This document shows, one piece after another, positions 1-6,285 of a stretch of DNA of 10,993 bases. The notes beneath the pieces are model-generated. The model made no database searches and was not told where the DNA came from. It worked only from the letters and a program-made list of their open reading frames with translations. Source of the DNA: an uncultured Taibaiella sp. (GTDB taxonomy: Bacteria > Bacteroidota > Bacteroidia > Chitinophagales > Chitinophagaceae); the NCBI GenBank assembly GCA_937871155.1, contig CALMXV010000324.1, positions 1 through 10,993 on the forward strand. The letters run 5' to 3'. The stretch's first letter is position 1, and the number at the start of each line of letters is the position of its first letter. The position numbers were made by a program, and so were the translations under genes.

Positions 1-761
1 TTCTGCGCCAACGTAAACCCTGATGCCGTTAATACCGTCTGAGCACCAGCACAGGTTGCTAATGGACCTGCGGGGGTTACCGTTCCCGCCGTAGGTGACC
101 CTGTACAAGGTGTAGCAGGAGTCATATCAAATTGAATTTGCGCAATGGTATTACTACTATAATTAGCTGCCGGAGGATTTGTTGTGCCAGGGTCTGTTGG
201 ATCACTATAAAATAATCGACCACGCATACTACCTGGGGTAGAAGGTGCAGGTGCACTATATCCTCCCCAACTTTGAGTACAATAATAGTTAGGTGAATTT
301 TCATAGGTTGCTACTACTAAGTTGCTTATACCATCCCAAAAAAATGGAGTGGGCAATGTCAATTCCATCCAAGTATTGGCAGAAATTGTTGGAATATTAC
401 CATTAAAAACAGGCGTTAAACCGGTTTGCCAAGATGAGGTTGTAGCAATACCATCAACTGTAGTATTACCCAAAAAAACTTGCCATGCTTGCCAAGTAGA
501 AGTTGGCTGTGCAGTTCCGCTAACATAAAAGCGAATCTTGTTAATAAAACTTGGACCACTTGCTCCAGCTGCATTTAACTCAGTTGCCCAATATACTTGT
601 TGAGCATAGTTATAAACATAACAAGAATAAATCGGAAAATAGCTAGTAGTTGGTGTTCCCGTTCCAATAGTAACCGTTTGAGCCATGCTCATGTTACCGA
701 AGAGTGAAAGCGATAACAAAATCGCAAAACTTCTAAGTTTTTGTAAAAATTTACTTTTCAT
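1..761 (-). CDS. Secreted, probably T9SS-exported multidomain protein, N-terminal part (runs off the left edge)
   Basis: The reading frame opens at ATG 761-759 and stays open for 253 codons to the window edge, so the C-terminus is missing. Residues 1-27 form a Sec signal peptide: basic start (MKSKFLQKLR), hydrophobic core (FAILLSLSLF), and a likely cut after SMA, leaving Gln28 at the mature N-terminus, as is common in exported Bacteroidota proteins. Residues 29-215 are rich in Tyr, Trp, Thr and Asn. They resemble the beta-sandwich module often found at the start of large T9SS cargo (SYFPIYSCYVYNYAQQVY, then INKIRFYVSG, then WMELTLPTPFFWDGISNLVV). From about residue 217 (PCTGSPTAGTVTP, then TCAGAQTVLTASG) an Ig-like repeat seems to begin, so several such repeats and a C-terminal sorting domain are expected outside the window. 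The leader is A/T-rich with no Shine-Dalgarno site, and I found no convincing promoter. The role is probably adhesin or surface protein; the ligand is unknown. Membership in the secreted class is fairly sure, the function is not. Confidence 0.82.
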   Translation of the reverse strand, partial: MKSKFLQKLRSFAILLSLSLFGNMSMAQTVTIGTGTPTTSYFPIYSCYVYNYAQQVYWATELNAAGASGPSFINKIRFYVSGTAQPTSTWQAWQVFLGNTTVDGIATTSSWQTGLTPVFNGNIPTISANTWMELTLPTPFFWDGISNLVVATYENSPNYYCTQSWGGYSAPAPSTPGSMRGRLFYSDPTDPGTTNPPAANYSSNTIAQIQFDMTPATPCTGSPTAGTVTPAGPLATCAGAQTVLTASGFTLAQ

Positions 762-966
762 TCAAAATAAAATTTCATTTGCCTACTCTTTAAAGGATTT
801 TCGGCTTACTCCATGATTATAAATTTTCTAAAAATCAATCTACCTTGATATAAATTTTAGTATAACTGTTTAAATCAAGTCCAATAATAACAATTTTTTT
901 TGAAATTTAAATGTTTGAAATATCCCAATAGGAGTTACTTCCTAATAAACATTATTTATAGAAGGT

Positions 967-1001
967 AAAAAAAATGGCTGCCCTAAATCAGGGACAGCCA
1001 T
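967..1001 (-). terminator. Rho-independent terminator after rho
   Basis: Read on the minus strand, ATGGCTG (1001-995), an unpaired T (994) and CCCT (993-990) face AGGG (984-981) and CAGCCAT (980-974) across a 5-base loop. This makes an 11-bp stem with one bulge. Seven T residues (973-967) follow directly. It starts 25 bases after the rho stop codon and separates rho from the secreted-protein gene downstream. Confidence 0.9.
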
Positions 1002-1026
1002 CTTCTCTGTTACTAAAATACTTTTA

Positions 1027-2772
1027 CTATTTATTCATTGTTGCTAAAAACTCTTCGTTACTTTTTGTACCACGCATTTGTTGTAATAAGAATTGCATTG
1101 CTTCGTCGGTATTCATATCAGATATGTGATTTCTAAGTAAGAACATTTTATTCAAAACGTCTTTATCATGCAATAAATCATCTCTACGAGTAGAAGAAGA
1201 TGTAATATCAATAGCCGGGAAGATACGTTTATTAGCTAGTTTTCTATCAAGTTGTAACTCCATATTACCGGTACCTTTAAATTCTTCAAAGATAACCTCG
1301 TCCATTTTAGAACCGGTATCAATCAAGGCTGTGGCTAAGATGGTGAGCGAACCACCATTTTCAATTTTACGTGCTGCACCAAAAAACTGTTTAGGCTTTT
1401 GCATTGCATTCGCTTCTACACCACCACTCAGCACTTTACCGGAAGCAGGGGCTACGGTATTATGAGCACGTGCCAACCGTGTAATAGAGTCTAATAAAAT
1501 AATCACATCATGTCCTACTTCTACCAAGCGCTTAGCTTTTTGAAGGGCAATGGTAGATACTTTAACATGTTTTTCTGCAGGCTCATCAAAGGTAGAAGCA
1601 ATAACTTCTGCCCGTACACTACGTTGCATATCCGTTACCTCTTCAGGTCGCTCATCTACTAAAACAATCATCAAGTAACATTCCGGATGATTGGCAGCAA
1701 TGGCATTCGCAACTTCTTTTAGCAACATGGTTTTACCCGTCTTTGGCTGAGCCACTATCAAGCCTCTTTGCCCTTTACCTATCGGTGTAAATAAATCAAT
1801 AATTCGAACACTATTGTTGCTACCGGGTCTTGCTAAGTTTAATTTTTCAAAAGGGAATAATGGGGTCAAATAATCAAACGGCACCCGATCTCTAATTTCA
1901 TCGGGAAGCTTTCCATTAATGGTTTCTACTTTTAATAAAGCAAAGTATTTTTCCCCTTCTTTTGGAGGGCGCACCGTTCCTTTTACAGTATCTCCGGTTT
2001 TTAAACCGAAAAGTTTTATTTGTGATGGAGATACATAAACATCATCAGGAGAGCTGAGGTAATTGTAATCACTACTTCTTAAAAATCCATAGCCATCAGG
2101 CATCATTTCTAATACACCTTCACTACTTACAATACCATCAAATTCTACATTAAATCCACCATATTGGTTTTCTCTTTTTGGGTGGCGTTGCTGGTGTTGA
2201 TGTGATGGATTATGTTGTCTTTCAGGTGAAGTGATTTCTTGCGGAGGCTGTGTAGTATCTTCATTTTCTTCTTTAGGCATGATGATACCTGCTTCCTTAA
2301 TCTCTGCTGTTGGTGGTACAGAAATAGTTGATTCCTGAACAGCTATTGATGGTTCTTCAGGTATTGAAGTTTGAATAACTTCTGTGTTTTGATTTATTTG
2401 CTGATTGTCAAAAGTTGCAACCCTTGGCTTTCTTGTACGCTTTCTTTTAGCTTCTGTAACATCTACATTTTCGATTGCTATAATAGAAGGTTCTATTATC
2501 GAAGTTACTTCTGTTGCATCTGTATTCGGAACAGTCTTTGCTTGCTCTCTGGGTTTTCTTACTTTCTTATTTTTCTCTTCTGTTGCTTTTTCTACAACAG
2601 CTATTGGAGAAGTATGGTTATTAATTTCGTTGGTCAAAGCTTGTTGATCTAAGATTTTATAAATGAGTTGTTGCTTATCCAATGAAGGGATATTAGCAAT
2701 TTTCAAACGTTCAGCTACGTCAACCAATTCTGGCACGAGCATATCGTTTAGTTGATGAATGTCGTAAGGCAT
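1027..2772 (-). CDS. rho: Transcription termination factor Rho, with a long disordered insert
   Basis: Rho is the hexameric, ATP-driven RNA translocase that ends transcription; it acts in the cytoplasm on nascent RNA. The 581 residues contain the N-terminal Rho_N helical domain (about 1-46), a low-complexity insert (about 50-210) absent from the 419-residue E. coli protein, the cold-shock-like RNA-binding domain (about 215-288, including [16 protein letters not shown]) and the RecA-like motor (about 295-570). Visible motor motifs are Walker A QPKTGKT (342-348), DERPEEV with catalytic Glu374, Walker B VIILLD (423-428), the Q-loop and GG segment [13 protein letters not shown] (444-456), the R-loop [14 protein letters not shown] (496-509), and arginines R510 and R529 that align with E. 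coli R353 and the R366 finger. Walker A differs from the E. coli PPKAGKT at two sites (Gln342, Thr345). The insert holds two basic RKPR clusters and a His/Gln-rich end ([15 protein letters not shown], 186-200). The start is supported by the family-like N-terminus. It has its own promoter and terminator. Confidence 0.98.
   Translation of the reverse strand: MPYDIHQLNDMLVPELVDVAERLKIANIPSLDKQQLIYKILDQQALTNEINNHTSPIAVVEKATEEKNKKVRKPREQAKTVPNTDATEVTSIIEPSIIAIENVDVTEAKRKRTRKPRVATFDNQQINQNTEVIQTSIPEEPSIAVQESTISVPPTAEIKEAGIIMPKEENEDTTQPPQEITSPERQHNPSHQHQQRHPKRENQYGGFNVEFDGIVSSEGVLEMMPDGYGFLRSSDYNYLSSPDDVYVSPSQIKLFGLKTGDTVKGTVRPPKEGEKYFALLKVETINGKLPDEIRDRVPFDYLTPLFPFEKLNLARPGSNNSVRIIDLFTPIGKGQRGLIVAQPKTGKTMLLKEVANAIAANHPECYLMIVLVDERPEEVTDMQRSVRAEVIASTFDEPAEKHVKVSTIALQKAKRLVEVGHDVIILLDSITRLARAHNTVAPASGKVLSGGVEANAMQKPKQFFGAARKIENGGSLTILATALIDTGSKMDEVIFEEFKGTGNMELQLDRKLANKRIFPAIDITSSSTRRDDLLHDKDVLNKMFLLRNHISDMNTDEAMQFLLQQMRGTKSNEEFLATMNK
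2326..2607 (-). repeat. Degenerate tandem repeats in the disordered insert of Rho
   Basis: At protein level the insert contains two diverged units and a partial third. Unit 1 is residues 56-94: it starts PIAVVE, has the basic core KKVRKPR, then TEVTSIIE. Unit 2 is residues 95-140: PSIIAIE, basic core KRTRKPR, then [12 protein letters not shown] third start, PSIAVQEST, is at 141-149. Each unit thus runs from a Pro-hydrophobic-acidic start through a Lys/Arg cluster to a Thr-Glu-Val segment. Divergence is high and the match was found by eye. Confidence 0.55.
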
Positions 2773-2898
2773 ATTAGAAGTTTCTAAATGGCAATTAAAG
2801 TGTCGTTAAAGTAAATGTTTTGAAAAACGTACGCACAAAAGAAAACAGGAAAGTAGTTTTGAGATGAGAGCTAATCAGTAAGTTTTGTTCAGTCTCTT
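2773..2898 (-). promoter_or_regulatory. 5' leader of rho, pyrimidine-rich and poor in G
   Basis: Between the predicted start of transcription and the rho ATG the RNA is unstructured-looking and holds more C than G: in 2773-2880 I count 23 C and 10 G, with stretches such as CTCTCATCTCAAAACTAC. C-rich, G-poor RNA is what Rho binds (rut sites), and E. coli rho is autoregulated by termination in its own leader. Autoregulation here is an inference. No Shine-Dalgarno site precedes the ATG. Confidence 0.35.
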
Positions 2899-2904
2899 AT
2901 GTTG

Positions 2905-2934
2905 CAAGATTACAATTGTTTTTTTAAATAACAA
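2905..2934 (-). promoter_or_regulatory. Bacteroidota-type promoter of rho
   Basis: On the minus strand a TTG (2934-2932) is followed after exactly 19 bases by TAATCTTG (2912-2905). That is one mismatch from TAnnTTTG, the -7 element read by the Bacteroidota primary sigma factor, and the spacing fits. Transcription would start a few bases downstream, near 2898, giving a 5' leader of roughly 125 bases before the rho ATG. Confidence 0.65.
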
Positions 2935-3066
2935 AAATTTAATCGCTGTAGTAAAAATAATTTAGCGTAAGCTTGGGTAATGGAAACAAGCGTTGATTAG
3001 GCATTATAGCTATTCAATTTTTGAATTCACTTTAATCTTATTAAGAATTTACTTTAGTGCTTAAAG

Positions 3067-4050
3067 CTAATTTTGTTTTTTATGTTCAAGATAGACAGCC
3101 GCCATCCTATTAATAGTAGATTGAATGGACTGATAGCTAAACTCAGGAAAAGCTTTTAGTATTTTTTGGTTGTCGTAATATACTTTTTTATGTGCTGTAC
3201 CAGCAGTTTCCTTAGTAATAGTTGGTTGCTGTTTGGAGATCCAACTTTTAAAAGCACTCCATCTCCATACGATGGCCGTCAAAAATTTTCCAGCGTATAG
3301 GTGTGGCGGCTTTTTATGTAATGCTTTTGCCATCATGGTAAAGATGTCTTTGTAAGTATGATTCCCTTCACAACAAACAAATCTTTCGCCTTCAATATTA
3401 CTATTCATTAATAGCACGAGTAATTCGACTACGTCTTTTACATCTACCCATCCGTTCACTCCTTTTGTATAGAAAGGAAATTCATGATCGGCTGTTTTAA
3501 TCAATTTAGCAGAACCTTTTTCCCAATCGCCTTCTCCGAGAATGATTCCCGGATTTAAGATGGCAGCATTCAATCCTTCTGCTATGCCGCGCCATACCTC
3601 TAATTCTGCGTAATATTTACTCTTGCTATATGTTGTTTGATGTGGACTTTCTTCCCATTCCGTTTCTTCTGAAACGATTTTAGTTGTATTTGATCTTCCT
3701 AATGCCGCTACAGAACTTACATACACCAACTTCTGAATATTGGCTTCTAGTGCGGCATTTACCACATTCGCTGTACTATCAATATTTACTTGTAATATTC
3801 GATGCTTATCGCTTCGGTCAAAAGAAACTATAGCGGCACAATGATATACATGAGTTACATCAGAAAGTAGGTTTGCTACCTCTTCTACATCTAATAAATC
3901 TGCTTGTTGCCAAGTAACATTTGGTAGTTGTAACAAATATTCGGAAGGCTTTGTGCGATGATAGATTGCACGTATTGGAGATCCGCTTTTCGACAAACGA
4001 GTTACCAAATGCTGACCTAAAAACCCAGATGCTCCTGTAACAACAATCAA
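3067..4050 (-). CDS. NAD(P)-dependent epimerase/reductase, extended SDR family
   Basis: A 327-residue extended short-chain dehydrogenase/reductase, probably cytoplasmic. The N-terminal Rossmann fold carries TGASGFLG (5-12, nucleotide binding), an acidic residue after beta-3 (ADLLD, 50-54), HCAAIVSF (70-77) and VSSVAALG (111-118) with the catalytic Ser. The catalytic pair is YSKSK (Tyr141, Lys145), followed by NPGIILGEGD (166-175). The C-terminal part, with WVDVKDVVELL (201-211), would bind the substrate. Families that look like this include dihydroflavonol reductase-like and nucleotide-sugar epimerases; the substrate cannot be read from the sequence. The start is TTG at 4050-4048: the frame upstream reaches TGA with no ATG or GTG, and starting here gives MIVVTG, the exact N-terminus expected for this fold. 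It lies 80 bases after the HIT gene with no clear terminator between, so it probably ends the greA-HIT transcript. I found no convincing terminator behind it. Confidence 0.9.
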   Translation of the reverse strand: MIVVTGASGFLGQHLVTRLSKSGSPIRAIYHRTKPSEYLLQLPNVTWQQADLLDVEEVANLLSDVTHVYHCAAIVSFDRSDKHRILQVNIDSTANVVNAALEANIQKLVYVSSVAALGRSNTTKIVSEETEWEESPHQTTYSKSKYYAELEVWRGIAEGLNAAILNPGIILGEGDWEKGSAKLIKTADHEFPFYTKGVNGWVDVKDVVELLVLLMNSNIEGERFVCCEGNHTYKDIFTMMAKALHKKPPHLYAGKFLTAIVWRWSAFKSWISKQQPTITKETAGTAHKKVYYDNQKILKAFPEFSYQSIQSTINRMAAVYLEHKKQN

Positions 4051-4130
4051 TGGATGAAATAATTTGGTGTTAGATAATTGTAATATCCCTCAAAGCTTAA
4101 GCTTAGCCAAAAGCTATATCGGTACAAAAG

Positions 4131-4523
4131 TTATAGGTTACTTATTATTAACTCTTGAATGGCTTTTAATTTTTCAGTATTTAATGATAGTTTTGGTCGA
4201 GTAAAATTCAAGTCATCAACTGTATTGATGGGAATCAAATGCATATGTGCATGAGGAACTTCAAGCCCAACAACACTAATACCACATCTATTACAATCAA
4301 AAGATTTTTCAATAGCTTTAGCAATCGGTTTTGCAAAAACTAACCATTTACTTAGAAGTGCATCATCTACATCAAACAACTTATCTACTTCCAATTTCGG
4401 AATTACTAGCACATGACCTTCTACTAAAGGAAAAATATCTAAGAATGCATAGAAGTTATTATCCTCAAGAATTTTATAGGATGGTATTTCTCCGGCGATG
4501 ATTTTTGAGAATATAGTTGCCAT
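4131..4523 (-). CDS. HIT-family nucleotide phosphohydrolase/transferase
   Basis: A 130-residue, single-domain histidine-triad protein, the usual length for the family. It opens with IFSKIIAGEIPSYKILED (4-21), typical of HinT/Hit-type enzymes, then FLDIFPLVEGHVLVIPK (27-43). The triad is HAHMHLIP (91-98), in which His93 would be the nucleophile that attacks the alpha-phosphate of a nucleotide ligand. The family cleaves AMP-lysine-type phosphoramidates or dinucleoside polyphosphates; which one cannot be told. Cys77 and Cys80 (CNRC) form a CxxC pair, but the usual second pair of a zinc site is not evident. Its ATG (4523-4521) overlaps the greA TAA stop by one base (TAATG), so translation is probably coupled to greA and the two share a transcript. 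Confidence 0.95.
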   Translation of the reverse strand: MATIFSKIIAGEIPSYKILEDNNFYAFLDIFPLVEGHVLVIPKLEVDKLFDVDDALLSKWLVFAKPIAKAIEKSFDCNRCGISVVGLEVPHAHMHLIPINTVDDLNFTRPKLSLNTEKLKAIQELIISNL

Positions 4524-4996
4524 TAGATGGATATGTTTTCAACTTTGAATTTAAGCTTACCTGCAGGCACTTCAATTTCTGCAATATCGCCCACATTCTT
4601 GCCTAATAATCCTTTTCCAATAGGTGAAGTTACTGAAATTTTACCCGATTTTAAATCGGCTTCAGTCTCTGAAACTAATTGGTAAGTAACTGTTTTTTTG
4701 GTACCTAAATTGGTAACCTGTACTTTACTTAAAATAGAAACCTTACTGGTATCAACATCTTTAATATCAATCACTCTGGCTGTGGCAATCGCTGATTCTA
4801 ACTGAGCAATTTTTGCTTCGTGAAGCCCTTGAGCTTCTTTTGCAGCATCATATTCAGCATTTTCCTTCAAGTCACCTTTTTCTCTTGCTTCTTTAATGGC
4901 ATCTGCTATTTCTGCTCTACCGGTAGATTTTAAATATCCCAGATCTTCTCTCATCTGGTCTAGTGTTTCTTGTGTCACATAATTCAACGTGGACAT
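4523..4996 (-). CDS. greA: Transcription elongation factor GreA
   Basis: GreA enters the secondary channel of RNA polymerase and stimulates cleavage of backtracked RNA. The 157 residues match the family length. The N-terminal coiled-coil hairpin (about 8-77) carries at its tip GDLKENAEYDAAKEAQ (41-56) with Asp42 and Glu45, the equivalents of the E. coli acidic pair D41/E44 that positions the catalytic magnesium. The C-terminal FKBP-like domain (about 84-157) has SVTSPIGKGLLGKNVGD (121-137) followed by IEVPAGKLKFKV. The residues marking GreA, rather than inhibitory Gre homologues, are intact. It overlaps the HIT gene downstream by one base. Upstream, the terminator of the PorV-like gene ends only 28 bases before its ATG, so its promoter must overlap that terminator or it lives partly on readthrough. 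Confidence 0.97.
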   Translation of the reverse strand: MSTLNYVTQETLDQMREDLGYLKSTGRAEIADAIKEAREKGDLKENAEYDAAKEAQGLHEAKIAQLESAIATARVIDIKDVDTSKVSILSKVQVTNLGTKKTVTYQLVSETEADLKSGKISVTSPIGKGLLGKNVGDIAEIEVPAGKLKFKVENISI

Positions 4997-5024
4997 AGTA
5001 ATTTGTTATTTTCTAAGATAATTT

Positions 5025-5064
5025 AAAAAAATAACAACGCTTCCGGTTAAGTTGAAGCGTTGTT
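5025..5064 (-). terminator. Strong Rho-independent terminator after the PorV-like gene
   Basis: On the minus strand AACAACGCTTC (5064-5054) and GAAGCGTTGTT (5043-5033) form a perfect 11-bp stem with a 10-base loop. One A and then seven T residues (5031-5025) follow. It lies 21 bases after the PorV-like stop codon and marks the end of the outer-membrane module. Confidence 0.93.
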
Positions 5065-5085
5065 GAAATGCAATATTACAAAATT

Positions 5086-6210
5086 TTATTCAGCCGATTC
5101 GCTATCCTTTGCTTTTGCTAAAGTCATCAAACGAAGTGTTACTACATGTACGCCATTAGCCGGACGTTGAGTAGCTCTATAAGAGTAATCAATAGCTAAT
5201 ATTGGTCCGTTTTTACCAATAGATTTTTGAATTGATGCTCCAGCACTTATGCCGGTATAAAATGTACTAGGGGTTGCTGCATTATTGATGTCTTTCTCAT
5301 AACGATAAGCACCTCTTAGCATAAAGGTTTCTTTGAACGCATACTCTAATCCTCCGCCATAATAATCATTTAAGAAAGAATTAGAAGTAAACGAAAACAT
5401 AGGAGTCAACCGATGTTTGGGTTTTTCATCTTCAGACTTTGTAAGATTTTCATCTAAATAAATATCATACGCTACCCCAAAGTTTAAATAAGTAGGCATC
5501 TCAAATTTCTCAGTTGGAACACGAAGACTCATTCTTGTTGAAGGATCGCTCGCATCCGGCATAGGAGACTCTACAGCAAAACCACTACCGTTGAATCGCA
5601 TATTCGTACCAACGTTTCTTAATGTAACTCCAAAATGGAAATTATCTCTTTTACCGGTTACATACTGTACGCCTGCTTCAAAAGCGGCACCACTTGCATT
5701 GATATTAGAAATTTGCTCTGAAACAAAAGTGCCTGCTATACCTGCGTAAATACTTTCTGAAAATTGTTTGGCAAATCCTAAGCTGATGTTTAAGAATTGA
5801 GGTTTGTAAGTTCCAATACCACCTTCAGGGTAATTCCAATCTGTCTTGGTTATCTCTCCAAAGCTAACTGACATTACATTGAAACCTAACACACCAAAGT
5901 TGCCGATTTTTTGAGCGATTGCAGCATTATTAACACCAATTCCTGAGCCACTAAGAATTTCAGATCTTGATAATCCAACTTCAGTATTTCTAACAAAAGC
6001 AAGGCCTGCAATGTTTGTTTTCATGGCATCTATCCCCCCCACGTAAGCTGTATTCATTCCAAATACACCCGTTGATAACCCCCAAGGATTAATGAGTAAC
6101 TCTGTAGCACCTGATTGTCCGGTACGATCTTTATTACCTGCAAACGTAGTTGTAGCTGATAATCCAAGCAAGTAAATTACTGCTGTTGATTTAGTAAAAA
6201 AACGTTTCAT
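5086..6210 (-). CDS. PorV/PorQ-like outer-membrane beta-barrel protein
   Basis: A 374-residue barrel protein. The signal peptide is MKRFFTKSTAVIYLLGLSAT and on to a likely cut after TTFA (Ala24). The mature N-terminus has the pattern of the PorV/PorQ (FadL-like barrel) family: TGQSGATELLINPWG (30-44), FGMNTAYVGGIDAMKTNIAG (50-69, the place where family members have GMGGA..A..D....NPAGL), then repeated amphipathic strands such as NFGVLGFNVMSVSFGEI (104-120), FLNISLGFAKQF (139-150) and YLNFGVAYDI (241-250). The last strand is HVVTLRLMTL (355-364). It is followed by a charged tail, KAKDSESAE, instead of the usual ending at an aromatic residue. PorV itself carries T9SS cargo from the translocon to the attachment complex; this gene sits directly behind a T9SS-like cargo gene, so a dedicated partner role is a reasonable inference, but it could also be a simple porin. 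Seven consecutive C (6034-6040 on the plus strand) encode Val57-Gly58-Gly59. Confidence 0.85.
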   Translation of the reverse strand: MKRFFTKSTAVIYLLGLSATTTFAGNKDRTGQSGATELLINPWGLSTGVFGMNTAYVGGIDAMKTNIAGLAFVRNTEVGLSRSEILSGSGIGVNNAAIAQKIGNFGVLGFNVMSVSFGEITKTDWNYPEGGIGTYKPQFLNISLGFAKQFSESIYAGIAGTFVSEQISNINASGAAFEAGVQYVTGKRDNFHFGVTLRNVGTNMRFNGSGFAVESPMPDASDPSTRMSLRVPTEKFEMPTYLNFGVAYDIYLDENLTKSEDEKPKHRLTPMFSFTSNSFLNDYYGGGLEYAFKETFMLRGAYRYEKDINNAATPSTFYTGISAGASIQKSIGKNGPILAIDYSYRATQRPANGVHVVTLRLMTLAKAKDSESAE

Positions 6211-6247
6211 AAACTATTTTATGTTATGCTTGTTTTAGTTAATTGAA

Positions 6248-6277
6248 AGGAGGTTGGTAGAAGCCTATCAACCTCCT
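6248..6277 (-). terminator. Hairpin between the large secreted-protein gene and the PorV-like gene (weak or partial terminator)
   Basis: On the minus strand AGGAGGTTG (6277-6269) pairs with CAACCTCCT (6256-6248). After one mismatch, TAG and CTA add three more pairs around a GCTT loop. The stem is strong, but it is followed by TTCAATTAAC, not a real U-tract, so termination should be partial at best. It may instead be an RNA processing or stability element that sets the ratio of the two proteins. Confidence 0.6.
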
Positions 6278-6285
6278 GTTTAATT

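Noticed and set aside
122..304. 60-codon minus-strand ORF
   Set aside because: It lies inside the secreted-protein gene in another frame. That gene has a signal peptide and an unbroken frame from 761 to the window edge, while this product is low-complexity Val/Ile/Leu with no family features.
322..528. 68-codon plus-strand ORF
   Set aside because: Antisense shadow of the secreted-protein gene, with no leader or domain.
762..966. Promoter search before the secreted-protein gene
   Set aside because: TAAATTTC near 902-909 is one base from TAnnTTTG, but the nearest TTG is only about 16 bases upstream; the fit is too weak to call.
2371..2652. Two overlapping plus-strand ORFs rich in Phe, Ser, Cys and Ile
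   Set aside because: They mirror the Lys/Glu/Thr-rich insert of Rho; the membrane-like look comes from reading that strand backwards.
2960..3065. Possible terminators after the SDR gene, such as GCTTG / CAAGC around 2970-2990 and ATTCAA / TTGAAT around 3014-3028
   Set aside because: Stems are only 5-6 bp and no U-tract follows directly. The transcript may end by Rho or run into rho.
4093..4104. 12-base palindrome AAGCTTAAGCTT between the HIT and SDR genes
   Set aside because: Short, AT-rich and without a U-tract. It could be an operator but nothing supports one, and no regulator gene is nearby.
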